DNA of 64,000 nt from an uncultured Lachnospiraceae bacterium (GCA_934432885.1 CAKRYY010000002.1:41362-105361); one strand, 5' to 3'; counted from the stretch's first letter, positions 18,496-27,627 are shown. The notes: generated by a model not told the origin, from the sequence alone. Program-made: numbers and translations.

Positions 18496-19632
18496 ATGAA
18501 AATTTGTTTTGTCCTTCCCCATTTTTACCCTTATGTGGGTGGTGGGGAACGCATTTTTTATGATATGGTGCAGGGACTTTTAAAACGCGGTCATGAAATC
18601 CGCGTCCTTGCCCGCAATGTTGGAACGGATTATCTTGGTCATAAGACGGTACTGGGGATGGATGTCTATTACTTTCCCTGGAAGTCCATGTTTGGGCACC
18701 CGTTAATTCCGATGAAAGATATTGAGGAGCATATCAGGTGGTGTGACGTCGTGCATGCCTCTATTTTTACGCCGGCCTTCCCAGCAAGCCACCTGGCGCG
18801 CAAATACCATAAGCCCTCTGTTTTGACCGTTCATGAGGTCAGAGGTCCGAAGTGGTTCTGGGTGGAGGATCCGCTGCACGCCTGTGCATTCTGGCTCTAT
18901 GAACAGTTTGTATGCCGTCAGCCCTTTGACGTTTACCACGCCGTTTCCTTAGCAACAAAGCGGGATATTTTAGCCTACTGCGGCTCTAATAAGAATGTTG
19001 TCTGCGTCTACAATGCTGTAAACGAAATGGATCCCAGCATTGCAGAGAAATCCACTTTGAATCTGCGGGATTATTTTCATCTTGGACAGACAGAACGGAT
19101 TTTTCTTTATTATGGAAGACCCGGACAGACAAAGGGTATCTATATCTATCAAGAAGCAATCCGTACTCTGCAAACGCGTGGTGTTGATTTATCAAGTATC
19201 CGCTTCTGTTTCATTCTGGGGGCAGAGCCAGCCGGACTTCGGAAAAAATTCATTGATTCCATCCAGAAATATGGTCTTTCCAAACAGGTTCTGGTACAGG
19301 ATTCGCTGCAGCGTGAGGACTTGTGCCGTTGTATCCTGCAGGCAGACTATGTCGTAGTTCCCTCTGTCACCGAGGGCTTCGGGCTGAGTGCGCTGGAAGC
19401 CTGCCAGATGGGCAAAAAAATTATTTCCAGCACAGGCGGCGCTTTAACAGAGGTCGTATATGGCGACTGCCTGTTCTTTGAAAATAGAAACAGCGAGGCG
19501 CTTGCCGACAGACTGCAGGCAGTCATTGAAAAAGGGGATGCTGCATTTGAGTATGTTGCTCCGAAAAGTTTTCCCTATGAAGAAATGGTAGATGGGATTG
19601 AAAACATCTATCGGAATCTGATGGAAAGGTAA
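18496..19632 (+). CDS. GT4 glycosyltransferase
   Basis: A 378-residue GT-B transferase. The N terminus MKICFVLPHFYPYVGGGER holds the glycine-rich acceptor loop, YYGRPGQTKGIYIYQEA is the start of the donor domain, and EGFGLSALEACQMGKK is the E-x7-E motif. I use the ATG at 18496, with AAGGCGG about 10 nt upstream. The frame also reads from 18445, but that part would include the -10 box. It is followed after 7 nt by a GT2 gene, forming a two-gene plus-strand unit. Sugar specificity is unknown. Confidence 0.88.
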   Translation: MKICFVLPHFYPYVGGGERIFYDMVQGLLKRGHEIRVLARNVGTDYLGHKTVLGMDVYYFPWKSMFGHPLIPMKDIEEHIRWCDVVHASIFTPAFPASHLARKYHKPSVLTVHEVRGPKWFWVEDPLHACAFWLYEQFVCRQPFDVYHAVSLATKRDILAYCGSNKNVVCVYNAVNEMDPSIAEKSTLNLRDYFHLGQTERIFLYYGRPGQTKGIYIYQEAIRTLQTRGVDLSSIRFCFILGAEPAGLRKKFIDSIQKYGLSKQVLVQDSLQREDLCRCILQADYVVVPSVTEGFGLSALEACQMGKKIISSTGGALTEVVYGDCLFFENRNSEALADRLQAVIEKGDAAFEYVAPKSFPYEEMVDGIENIYRNLMER

Positions 19633-19639
19633 ACCCTGT

Positions 19640-20581
19640 ATGAAAAGCGTTCTGCTGACTATGCCAACATATAATGGTGAAAGGTATCTGCCTGAGCTTC
19701 TTGAAAGCCTTGCCTCCCAGACCTATCCGTTTAAGCTCTATGTCCGGGATGACGGCTCCACAGATGCTACGGTAGCTCTGCTGCATAAATATCAGGAAAT
19801 GTTTCCGGAAGGAAAAGAACTCATTTTAATCAATGACCTGGATGGAAATTTTCAAAATAAAGGCCCACATGAAAACTTCCACTATATCTACGAAAAGCTT
19901 CCTGCCGCAGACTACTATTTCTTTTGCGATCAGGATGACGTATGGGATTCCCATAAAATAGAGCGTGCCGTTTCTATCATGGAACAGTATCCGCAGGATA
20001 TCCCTCTCCTGTATACGCACAATTATTATGTATGCGACGGTGAACTACAGGTACAGCACACGCTTTCGCACAGGGATTCTATCTCTCCTGATGAAATGGA
20101 AAAAATCAGTCTGCCCAAGGTCATTATGACCGGGACCTGGGCAGGAATGGGAATGGCGCAGGGATTTAACCATGCCTTAAGGAAATATGCTTTTGATGCA
20201 GGTCCCCTTACCCCTTCTGTCGCTGTGGACTGCTGGGTTTCATGGGTTGTCGCCGGTATGAATGGCAGACTGCTTTTCGATGATATGCCGCTTGCCCATT
20301 ACAGACGCCATCAGGGCACCTACAGCGTTGGAAATGCAGGTGGAATCAAGCGTTATCTGGATTGGCAGAAAAACACCAACAGACACTGCCAGAATATCGT
20401 AAATGGCATCCATGATTACCATACGCTGTATGGTTCTTTGGTTTCTCCAAAACGCGCATACTTTCTGGAGCTGTTTGATGGGAAAAACCGTCTTAAAAAA
20501 ATGTTTTATCCGCATAGGCTGCGCAAAAGCCTGTTAGACGAAATTGCTTTCCGTATTCTCATGGCGATTGGAAAAATTTGA
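19640..20581 (+). CDS. GT2 glycosyltransferase (rhamnosyltransferase-like)
   Basis: A 313-residue inverting GT-A enzyme. LLTMPTYNGERYLPELLES opens the fold, RDDGSTDATV and CDQDDVW are the nucleotide/metal sites. The DQDDVW form with a WxxDWW-like later half (VDCWVSWVVA) is frequent in rhamnosyl- and related transferases, so that is a family hint only. The start has GGAAAGGTAA upstream. Its TGA directly abuts the stop of the convergent GT39-like gene, with no terminator between them. Confidence 0.87.
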   Translation: MKSVLLTMPTYNGERYLPELLESLASQTYPFKLYVRDDGSTDATVALLHKYQEMFPEGKELILINDLDGNFQNKGPHENFHYIYEKLPAADYYFFCDQDDVWDSHKIERAVSIMEQYPQDIPLLYTHNYYVCDGELQVQHTLSHRDSISPDEMEKISLPKVIMTGTWAGMGMAQGFNHALRKYAFDAGPLTPSVAVDCWVSWVVAGMNGRLLFDDMPLAHYRRHQGTYSVGNAGGIKRYLDWQKNTNRHCQNIVNGIHDYHTLYGSLVSPKRAYFLELFDGKNRLKKMFYPHRLRKSLLDEIAFRILMAIGKI

Positions 20582-22066
20582 TTATCTGCTGAAATAGTAC
20601 AGCTTTGTTCCATAGGCATCCACTACAGTTTCCAGACTTCCGTTTTCAGCCAGGTGGGTAAGCAGATCGCCAATCGTCTCGTCATCTGCCTGTGAAGTAA
20701 TCAGATAGCACTTCCCGGCAGCCAGAATTGTGTTAAGGTCTGTATCTGCAATTACGCTTGTGCCCCATATAATATTGTCTGCCGCCACATTGCCTATCTT
20801 ATTTACATCATATCCATTTTTATAGGTAACAACCGGTATACTGTTGTAAAACACGTATACCTTTTCATCCTCTGTCACATGCTCCTGCACATAGGAAAGC
20901 AGGGGATTCACTTCATTTCCTTCCCAATATACATTATCTGCATGGCGGTAGGTCTGGATTCCGCTGTTGGTAACAATCATAAGCCCCATCAGAAATACCG
21001 CAAATATCTCTGCACGCCGCTCTCCCTCCTTTAGAAGCATTGCATCTATAAAATAGAAGGAAAGAATCGCATAAATCGGATAGGAAAAGCACCACAGACG
21101 GTCCGCAACCGGAAACATATACAGTGAGGAAGCAAATAATGCCAGAATAAAACCAATCAAAATTACCTGGCAGTATTTGTTTTTCTCTTTCATCCCAATC
21201 ACAAAGGCACCCACAATAAGTGCAATTACCAGAAAGCGCAGCTCCTCGTTGCTGGTCGCAACCATACGCCGAATCAGCTTCCAGCCAAGCGCTATATCCT
21301 CTCTGCTTGCAGGGAAAAAGGGAAATCTATCGTTAACCCAATATTTCTGCATAAAATCATCCGTCGCTGCACTCCTCAGCCAGTACAGATAATAGATGAT
21401 AAAGCTGCACCCGATTCCAATGCCGCTCACTATGCTCTTCAGCATTTTTTTATAATTCTTCTGAAAAATTCCATAAAGAAATTCACAGGTCAAAACGCCT
21501 CCGATAAAAAAGCACACCGGATTTGCAGCCCAGATAAACACCATGTAAAGCAGCATCATGCCCCACCACGAAAGCTTTTCCTCCTGATAGGCGGCATATA
21601 CCGCAAGCACTAATAATACCCACACGCATTCTGATACATAGGGCTTTAACACATTGGAATACCGCAGCAGGAAATCTATATTTGCAACAAATGCCGCGCA
21701 GAGGACGGCATATCTGCAGCGGAACAGATACTTCGCTACATACCAGGTCAGAAAAATCGTCAGCACAAAGGAAATAATGGAGAACAGTCGAAGCACTCCT
21801 TCCGTATCTCCAAAAAGCAGCATACACACCTTTACAATATAAAGATAAATGACAGGTGCACTTTGAATATAATCAAGCGGCGTAGCTGTCAGTGTCCATA
21901 AAGAGCGGTTTTTCAGAGAGGATACCAGATATGCCTCATCAAGCCACAGCGAGCGGCCTACACAATTCATAAAAATGCTGACTGCAATACCCGCTAAAAT
22001 AATAAATATTCCTATTATATCCGCAGTCTTTTTTATATTGCTTTCTTTCCGCCATTGTTCTAACAT
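20582..22066 (-). CDS. GT39-like GT-C membrane glycosyltransferase (paralogue of 16526-18346)
   Basis: A 494-residue membrane protein with the same design as the 16526-18346 product: CVGRSLWLDEAYLVSSL in the first external loop, about ten helices, and a shorter external tail ending in AYGTKLYYFSR. Long stretches are shared by the two proteins, including IFMNCVGRSLWLDEA, NPVCFFIGG/NPACFFIGG and FPVADRLWCFS/FPIADRLWCFS. A duplication is therefore likely. TAAGGAG precedes the ATG. It is transcribed alone, divergently from 22231 and convergently with the GT2 gene. A polyprenyl-phosphate-sugar donor is assumed from the family. Confidence 0.8.
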   Translation of the reverse strand: MLEQWRKESNIKKTADIIGIFIILAGIAVSIFMNCVGRSLWLDEAYLVSSLKNRSLWTLTATPLDYIQSAPVIYLYIVKVCMLLFGDTEGVLRLFSIISFVLTIFLTWYVAKYLFRCRYAVLCAAFVANIDFLLRYSNVLKPYVSECVWVLLVLAVYAAYQEEKLSWWGMMLLYMVFIWAANPVCFFIGGVLTCEFLYGIFQKNYKKMLKSIVSGIGIGCSFIIYYLYWLRSAATDDFMQKYWVNDRFPFFPASREDIALGWKLIRRMVATSNEELRFLVIALIVGAFVIGMKEKNKYCQVILIGFILALFASSLYMFPVADRLWCFSYPIYAILSFYFIDAMLLKEGERRAEIFAVFLMGLMIVTNSGIQTYRHADNVYWEGNEVNPLLSYVQEHVTEDEKVYVFYNSIPVVTYKNGYDVNKIGNVAADNIIWGTSVIADTDLNTILAAGKCYLITSQADDETIGDLLTHLAENGSLETVVDAYGTKLYYFSR

Positions 22067-22110
22067 ACAAAGTCTCCTTAGAAATATCCTTTTTATTCGT
22101 ATAAAAATTT

Positions 22111-22136
22111 GATATAATGTCGAAAGACGTTATATC
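22111..22136. repeat. 11-bp inverted repeat with GAAA loop in a divergent promoter region
   Basis: GATATAATGTC (22111-22121), GAAA, GACGTTATATC (22126-22136). In RNA from the plus strand all eleven positions pair, one of them as a U-G wobble, capped by a GNRA tetraloop. The left arm contains TATAAT. It could be an operator or a leader structure. No T run follows. Confidence 0.5.
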
Positions 22137-22155
22137 GCGCCTAAATGGCATCCAT

Positions 22156-22182
22156 TACCATAATTACCGCGTAATTATGGTA
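22156..22182. promoter_or_regulatory. 27-bp perfect palindrome (12-bp arms), operator candidate
   Basis: TACCATAATTAC (22156-22167), CGC, GTAATTATGGTA (22171-22182), with both arms exactly complementary. It ends on the first bases of TATACT (22181-22186), a -10 candidate for the gene at 22231. A second option, TATAAT, is at 22186-22191. A dimeric repressor bound here would block that promoter. No regulator gene is seen in the window. Confidence 0.6.
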
Positions 22183-22230
22183 TACTATAATGATAGTTCC
22201 TGTCAATTATTTTGCTCATGGGAGAGTTCT

Positions 22231-22875
22231 ATGTTTAAAGAAGCACTTGCAGGGGTTCTCGTCCTTTCCCTGTTTTATGGTATTTATTGTTTTTTACGCA
22301 GAAAAAGGATGAAAGCTGCCGCTGTTTTAGCGGGCGCTCTGCTCCTTTTCTCCATTTTTGCCAATATCATCTATAACAGTATTGTCATGTTCCCCGATTT
22401 TTATATGGACACTGTAACCGGACCCTATCGTTACGGCACCTTTTCTGAAAATCTTTTCGCTTACTCGGATGAATTCATGTTTCAGGATAATATTTTATTT
22501 CCTGTGCTGAAAAACCGCACGGTTTTGCTGGATGCACGCGCTGGCTTCTACCAGAAGTTCTTTTCGCTTTACAGCGCCTCCTGCCAGCAGGAAGAGGTTC
22601 CAGCTGCAAATATGGAGGCTGTGCTTGCCCATAAAGAGGATTTTTCCTTTTCACATGAATTTTCCTGTATCGGCATTATGGATTACGTTACAGACGGTAT
22701 TCCTGCGCAGCTTACGGCTGACTTTGAGGAAGAACGTTACCCCTTCATCTTTATTAACATAGCTTCCCTGAAGGACGAGCCCGCCCTGCGTATTCTTATG
22801 GATGAAGATTATACACTCTATATTATGTCAGAAGCTTATTACCAGACAATTACAGGAGGAATATCCCATGTCTAA
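22231..22875 (+). CDS. orphan membrane protein with cytoplasmic/external C-terminal domain
   Basis: I do not recognise the family. The 214-residue protein has two predicted helices (about 3-20 and 28-48), then a 165-residue soluble part that is acidic and aromatic-rich (for example MFPDFYMD, ENLFAYSDEFMF, DARAGFYQKFF). GGGAGAG sits 5 nt before the ATG. The frame also reads from 22117 but would cross both inverted repeats. Its end overlaps the next gene by 8 nt, so it is coupled to that large membrane protein and may be its partner. Expression may be controlled through the palindrome at 22156. Confidence 0.65.
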   Translation: MFKEALAGVLVLSLFYGIYCFLRRKRMKAAAVLAGALLLFSIFANIIYNSIVMFPDFYMDTVTGPYRYGTFSENLFAYSDEFMFQDNILFPVLKNRTVLLDARAGFYQKFFSLYSASCQQEEVPAANMEAVLAHKEDFSFSHEFSCIGIMDYVTDGIPAQLTADFEEERYPFIFINIASLKDEPALRILMDEDYTLYIMSEAYYQTITGGISHV

Positions 22876-24529
22876 ACGAGCAAATTTTGCGGCGCTTTCT
22901 TTTGCCGGAATCAGTTTTTGCCTTTTCATCTTCAGCATGTTTTTTAACAAAACCTATTTTGATACAATCGCCTATGACAATATTTTTCTCTATGAGGGAA
23001 AACAACTTGCAGCAATCCTGCTTTTATTTGCGATTGGCTTTTTATTTCTGTACCTGATTCGCCATACGCTTTCCATGCAGTGGTGTATCCTGTTTTCTTT
23101 TCCCTGCGGAATCTGTCTCTGGTGCTTTGTCAGCTTTTTGGAGCTGCTCATTGGCATCCCCTATGGAATGGTTTCAACGCTCCTTTTCCTTGCAGGCATC
23201 CTTGCCATTCTTTTCTTTTTTCACAAAAGAAGCTCTGGTTTTACACAAAGGATTCCCTTTGACAAAAGCTCTGCGCTTTTTATTTTCTCACTTTTTACAG
23301 GCGCTGCCCTGCTGATTTCAGGGGGGCTTGTATACAGCTTTGTCAGCTATGATTCCTTTTTCTATTTTACAAACTATGGACATACGCTTGCCATTTTAGG
23401 CAATTTTAAGGATATTGCAGGAAACAACAGCTTTACCTTGACCAATATCAGCCAATTTCTGCCGATTTTAAATGCGTATACCTCATTTTGGGGACTGGAC
23501 CAGTGCTACCAGATGCAGGCAATGCTTACCTTTACAGTAGCCGCCAGCTTTTTCTACGGGCTTTACTGCTTTGTCCTGAAAGCACAGCAGGCAGCCTCCC
23601 CGCTTCTTTTTTCAAGGCTTATACAGCAGCAGAGGGCGGCTCTTTATGCAGGCATTTTCACGTTGCTGCTCATCAGTTCCACCTCGTTCCTTACGGTATC
23701 CGCATGGGTGCTTGCAAACATGTACTGTATGGCATATATTTTCTTTCTCTGCCTTGCAGCTTTTCTCATGTCACACCTGAATATTGCGCAAAAAGAAATG
23801 CCGATTCTCATCGGCATCTGTTTCTCCGCCCTGACGCTCCTTAGAAAGGACGGCATTATATTTGCAGCATTCTTCTTCGTTGCTTTCTGTACGATTGAGC
23901 TACTTCCAAAACGAAAGCTTGCTTTCTTATTCCTTCCGGCTGCGATAACGGAGCTGCTCTGGCTGTTTTATGTAAGGGTAGTCCTTGACGCAAAAGTGGC
24001 TCAGGCGACATTTTCCTCCATCGCCAACAACAAAAATATCTTTTTTGTTCTCTGCGTGATTGCCGGAGCATATCTCTATCTTTTTGTCGGACATCCGCTG
24101 CTTTACAAAATCTCTGCACACTTTCGGTATCTCACAGAATATGCAGTGCTTTTTGTGGGCATGTTCCTGCTCTTTCTGCTCTCCTTTTTCCTAAAGGATG
24201 CAAACACTATCATCGACAATGTTGACTTTGTCATCAGGAATATGTTTCGCTATCCGTCCTCCTGGGGAATCAGCGCCCTGTTTTTCGGCATATTGCTTGC
24301 ACTCTCGCTTGTGGTCAGACCAGGGCTTGACTATCTGCACTTTCTCTGGAGCGGTTATGCTTTCCTGAATCTGATTTCTTATTGCATTGTTGACAGCAAA
24401 TGGTTCTGGCTCAACTGGGACGATTCTTACAACCGTGTGCTCTTACAGATTGTACCCGTTTTTGTCTTTCTTATGGCTGTAAAGATACTTCCCCTTTTTC
24501 AATCCGGTAAACCAGATCGCAATTCTTAA
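22868..24529 (+). CDS. large polytopic membrane protein, GT-C or polymerase-like, unassigned
   Basis: A 553-residue protein with some twelve to fourteen membrane helices. The first long loop contains SYDSFFYFTNYGHTLAILG, whose Asp position is reminiscent of GT-C enzymes, and FTLTNISQFLPILNAY follows. I could not match it to a named family, and a Wzy-like polymerase is an alternative. AGGAGGAA lies 7 nt before the ATG at 22868. The frame also reads from 22802, inside the previous gene. The last 59 nt overlap the convergent ABC transporter gene on the other strand, so the two 3' ends are antisense to each other. Confidence 0.65.
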   Translation: MSKRANFAALSFAGISFCLFIFSMFFNKTYFDTIAYDNIFLYEGKQLAAILLLFAIGFLFLYLIRHTLSMQWCILFSFPCGICLWCFVSFLELLIGIPYGMVSTLLFLAGILAILFFFHKRSSGFTQRIPFDKSSALFIFSLFTGAALLISGGLVYSFVSYDSFFYFTNYGHTLAILGNFKDIAGNNSFTLTNISQFLPILNAYTSFWGLDQCYQMQAMLTFTVAASFFYGLYCFVLKAQQAASPLLFSRLIQQQRAALYAGIFTLLLISSTSFLTVSAWVLANMYCMAYIFFLCLAAFLMSHLNIAQKEMPILIGICFSALTLLRKDGIIFAAFFFVAFCTIELLPKRKLAFLFLPAAITELLWLFYVRVVLDAKVAQATFSSIANNKNIFFVLCVIAGAYLYLFVGHPLLYKISAHFRYLTEYAVLFVGMFLLFLLSFFLKDANTIIDNVDFVIRNMFRYPSSWGISALFFGILLALSLVVRPGLDYLHFLWSGYAFLNLISYCIVDSKWFWLNWDDSYNRVLLQIVPVFVFLMAVKILPLFQSGKPDRNS

Positions 24530-26201
24530 TGGTGGAAAGCCTGTGGGCAATAATAATCAGCGTTTTACTTCCTGCCAGATGGTCTATCGCCTCCATAACC
24601 GCCGCCTCTGTGTCGTTATCAAGCGCAGAGGTCGCCTCATCCAGCACCAGCACCTCCGGGTTATGATACAATGCCCTTGCAATGCCGATTCGCTGTCTCT
24701 GACCGCCGGAAAGACGCACGCCGCCCTCTCCTATCACAGTATCAAGGCCTTCTTCCAGAGAATCGATAAAGGTTTTAAGCTGCGCTTCCTGCAGGGCCTC
24801 TTCCAGTCTTTTTTCATTGACCTGCTCTTTTTCAATTCCAAACAAAATATTATCCCGAATAGACGCATCTAACAGCGATATTGTCTGCGGTATATAGCCC
24901 AGTTTTTTCTGCCATGCCTGCATCCGTTCCCGGATATCAACGCCATCTACCAAAACAGCGCCCTCCTGCGGCTGCAGGAGACCGAGAATAATATCCGCCA
25001 TTGTAGTTTTGCCCTGTCCTGACGGTCCGATAAAAGCGATTGACTTATTTTTGGGAATGACAAGGCTGCAGTTTTGAAATATCCATTTTTCAGATTCCGG
25101 ATAATGGAAGGAAAGGTTCTCTACCCGAATCTCCTTTTCAAGCATAAGCGGTTCTGTAGCCGCCAGCTGCCTTTTTTGCACCATCAGATTCTCGATTTCC
25201 TTCAGGTCATGATAAATTGCATCAATCGCCGGTTTGCTGAACATAATACGACTTAAGTATTCCGCAATCCTGTTCGCCGACGGCAGCATGCGGAACGCCG
25301 CAACTGCAAATAATGATAGCGTCGGAATAAAGGATTCCGGCTCCACACCACTTACAAGCTTTGCGCAGACCACCAGCATAAGACCACTGATGCAGACAGT
25401 CTCCATCGCTGGCTTTGGAATCATGCTGTAAAGCTTAAACAGACGGTTGCTCTCTGCAAAATCCCGATACTGACTGTCATACCGTCCGACAAATGCCTGC
25501 TCTCTGTTTAATACCTTGATTTCTTTTATGCTTCCAAGCGCCTCCAGCGCAATCCGTCTGGTGCTTCCCTGCCTGTTTCGGCTTTTTCTTCCGGCAGTAC
25601 GCAGCTTTTTACGAAACACCTTCATAAAAATAATGCCAAAGGCGCCCACCAGTACGAGGACACCTATGGTAATAGATTTATCCTGATAAAGGAGCAGAAG
25701 AAGAAGTGCCAGACAAACGCTCCCCTCCGAAGCAAGCTGAAGCGCTGCCAGCACTGCCTCAAAAAAGGATACCACATCTTCATTTATATTGCGGCTCAGC
25801 TCCGCACTGTTATGATTTAAATGGAATACATAAGGCTGATTCATATAACAGCGCATCATCTTATAGGACAGGTGTCTTTGATTTTCATAGGTAAAGCGAT
25901 ACTGCATGCTGTGCATCCAGTAGACATAAATATTCTTTAAAATATAGACCACAATTACGCCAAGTGCCAGAAAAACAATGAAATCATTGATGCTGTGAAA
26001 GCCGCCCCTCTCGTATGTCCAGGCTGCCAGTCTGTTTTCCAGTATTTTCTGTGGATTCATCAGCGTATTGATAAACGGCAGAATCACCGTTACACCCAGG
26101 AGCTCTACAAATGCACCAATCACAATAGAAACAAAAAGCAGGGCTGCCATAGCCTTCTGCTTTTTGTCAAAAATATAACCAACCTTTTTCAGGATGCTCA
26201 T
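24471..26201 (-). CDS. ABC exporter, PglK-like lipid-linked glycan flippase
   Basis: A half-size ABC exporter of 576 residues with six N-terminal helices (1-310) and an ATPase domain (about 335-576). Walker A is GPSGQGKTT, the signature is LSGGQRQRIGIARAL, Walker B is VLVLDEATSALD and the H-loop is IIAHRLST. The membrane part contains FRMLPSANRI, which closely resembles the RLMPSANRI stretch of Campylobacter PglK, the flippase for lipid-linked heptasaccharide. PglK-type function is therefore more likely than drug export. It overlaps manC by ATGA and is the last gene of the long minus operon. Confidence 0.85.
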   Translation of the reverse strand: MSILKKVGYIFDKKQKAMAALLFVSIVIGAFVELLGVTVILPFINTLMNPQKILENRLAAWTYERGGFHSINDFIVFLALGVIVVYILKNIYVYWMHSMQYRFTYENQRHLSYKMMRCYMNQPYVFHLNHNSAELSRNINEDVVSFFEAVLAALQLASEGSVCLALLLLLLYQDKSITIGVLVLVGAFGIIFMKVFRKKLRTAGRKSRNRQGSTRRIALEALGSIKEIKVLNREQAFVGRYDSQYRDFAESNRLFKLYSMIPKPAMETVCISGLMLVVCAKLVSGVEPESFIPTLSLFAVAAFRMLPSANRIAEYLSRIMFSKPAIDAIYHDLKEIENLMVQKRQLAATEPLMLEKEIRVENLSFHYPESEKWIFQNCSLVIPKNKSIAFIGPSGQGKTTMADIILGLLQPQEGAVLVDGVDIRERMQAWQKKLGYIPQTISLLDASIRDNILFGIEKEQVNEKRLEEALQEAQLKTFIDSLEEGLDTVIGEGGVRLSGGQRQRIGIARALYHNPEVLVLDEATSALDNDTEAAVMEAIDHLAGSKTLIIIAHRLSTIKNCDLVYRIEKGEVSLQP

Positions 26202-27547
26202 AATTCTTTACTCCAGTCCCAGTCAAATCTTTCAATATCTTCCTCAATCAGCTCTGTGCCAATCTGTGTCTCAATCAGACTGATGCCAACCTTAGTAGCT
26301 ACACTGTGCTTTTGTTCTCTTTTGATATAAAGCACATCCCCTCGGGATACATCCCGCCGTTTTCCATCCAGCAGAAAGGTTCCCTCACCGTCAATTACCG
26401 TCCAGATTTCATCCCTGTTATGATGAAGCTGATAACTGAGAGCCTTACCTGCCTCGATGTACAGACGCTTTGTCAGCGAATTTTCATTGCTGCTATGCTT
26501 ATCATAATCAAGAACCTTGTATTCGCCCCATTGTCTTCTTTCATACATTGGTCTTGCATCAATCTTCTCCACATAGGGCTTTAAGTAAGAGCTTGCACCC
26601 TTATCGCTGACCAGAATACCATCTGCACTGGCAACGACAACAGTGTCCTTTAAGCCAAGCGCCACTACAGGAATACCCAGTTCATTTACTACATGTGTAT
26701 TTTCACAATTCTCACCGCGAATTACATAGCCTCCGTCCGGCTCTTTCATTTTCTCCGTCAGAGTATTCCAGGTTCCCAAATCATTCCATTCACCGCTGTA
26801 GGTAACGCAGACGATAGAATCCAGTTTTTCGACAACCTCATAATCAAAGCTGTCTTTTTTTATCGTCTCATATTTCTGATAAAGCAGGTCGAAAGAAACT
26901 ACTCCTATTTCCTTTTCAATCAGCTTTCTGATAAAGCCAGCCTTAAAAACGAATACGCCCCCATTCCACAAAGCACCCTGTGCAAGGAGCTCCTTTGCCC
27001 GTGCAAGTGTTGGCTTTTCCTGCATACGGATAACGGGGCTATAGCCCTGTGCAGTTTCCGGCTTTCGCAGAATATATCCATACTTCTCAGAGGGATATGT
27101 CGGTTTTATTCCCATAAGGCAGAGGTCAGCTCCTGAAGCATCCAGAGCCTGTCCCATCTTTGCCATCTGGTCAAAATATGCCTGATCCACATAAGGGTCA
27201 ACCGGTATTACTGCAATCGCCTCATCATCCGGCGTATTTTTTTTATCAATCAGGTAAGCCCCTGAGAGCAGAATTGCGGGATAGGTATTGCGCCTTGACG
27301 GCTCAAGTACAGTCTCTACCTTACTGCCAAGCTGACGCCAGATTGCATCCTTCTGTGACTTACTGGACGCAACCACTACCTCAGTATCCGGGCAGCTCTT
27401 TTTAATCTGTCCATAAATCCGCTGAATCATAGATTCAGGATTTCCATTTTCATCCTGTAATACCTTTAAAAACTGCTTGGAGCGGTTGTCACTGGATAGC
27501 GGCCAAAGCCGTTTTCCTGAACCGCCTGATAACAGTACGATTTTCAT
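26198..27547 (-). CDS. manC: mannose-1-phosphate guanylyltransferase / mannose-6-phosphate isomerase (type II)
   Basis: Bifunctional enzyme of 449 residues making GDP-mannose. The N-terminal nucleotidyltransferase starts KIVLLSGGSGKRLWPLS, the pyrophosphorylase signature, and EKPTLARAKELL is the mannose-1-P site region. The C-terminal cupin domain (about 340-445) has RRQWGEYKVLD and YQLHHNRDEIW, typical of type II phosphomannose isomerase. I chose ATG 27547, with AAAGGAA 11 nt upstream and a promoter at 27599-27627. GDP-mannose would feed the AlgD-like dehydrogenase (55163-56536) and GDP-sugar transferases such as the two GT11-like proteins, but no GMD/fucose synthase gene is in the window. 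Confidence 0.92.
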   Translation of the reverse strand: MKIVLLSGGSGKRLWPLSSDNRSKQFLKVLQDENGNPESMIQRIYGQIKKSCPDTEVVVASSKSQKDAIWRQLGSKVETVLEPSRRNTYPAILLSGAYLIDKKNTPDDEAIAVIPVDPYVDQAYFDQMAKMGQALDASGADLCLMGIKPTYPSEKYGYILRKPETAQGYSPVIRMQEKPTLARAKELLAQGALWNGGVFVFKAGFIRKLIEKEIGVVSFDLLYQKYETIKKDSFDYEVVEKLDSIVCVTYSGEWNDLGTWNTLTEKMKEPDGGYVIRGENCENTHVVNELGIPVVALGLKDTVVVASADGILVSDKGASSYLKPYVEKIDARPMYERRQWGEYKVLDYDKHSSNENSLTKRLYIEAGKALSYQLHHNRDEIWTVIDGEGTFLLDGKRRDVSRGDVLYIKREQKHSVATKVGISLIETQIGTELIEEDIERFDWDWSKEL

Positions 27548-27598
27548 GCTTTTTGATTCCTTTCGTTTAATCATCTGCCTCTGTAAAAAGATAGTGAA

Positions 27599-27627
27599 AG
27601 TATAACATATAATCGTGGCAAAATCCA
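27599..27627 (-). promoter_or_regulatory. internal promoter upstream of manC
   Basis: Minus strand: -10 TATACT at 27604-27599 preceded by TGT (extended -10), with a weak -35 TGGATT at 27627-27622, spacing 17. A 6-bp inverted repeat TCGTGG/CCACGA (27613-27630) covers the -35. The 152-nt gap from 27548 to 27699 holds nothing else convincing. It would allow manC and the ABC gene to be transcribed independently of the upstream block. Confidence 0.5.
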
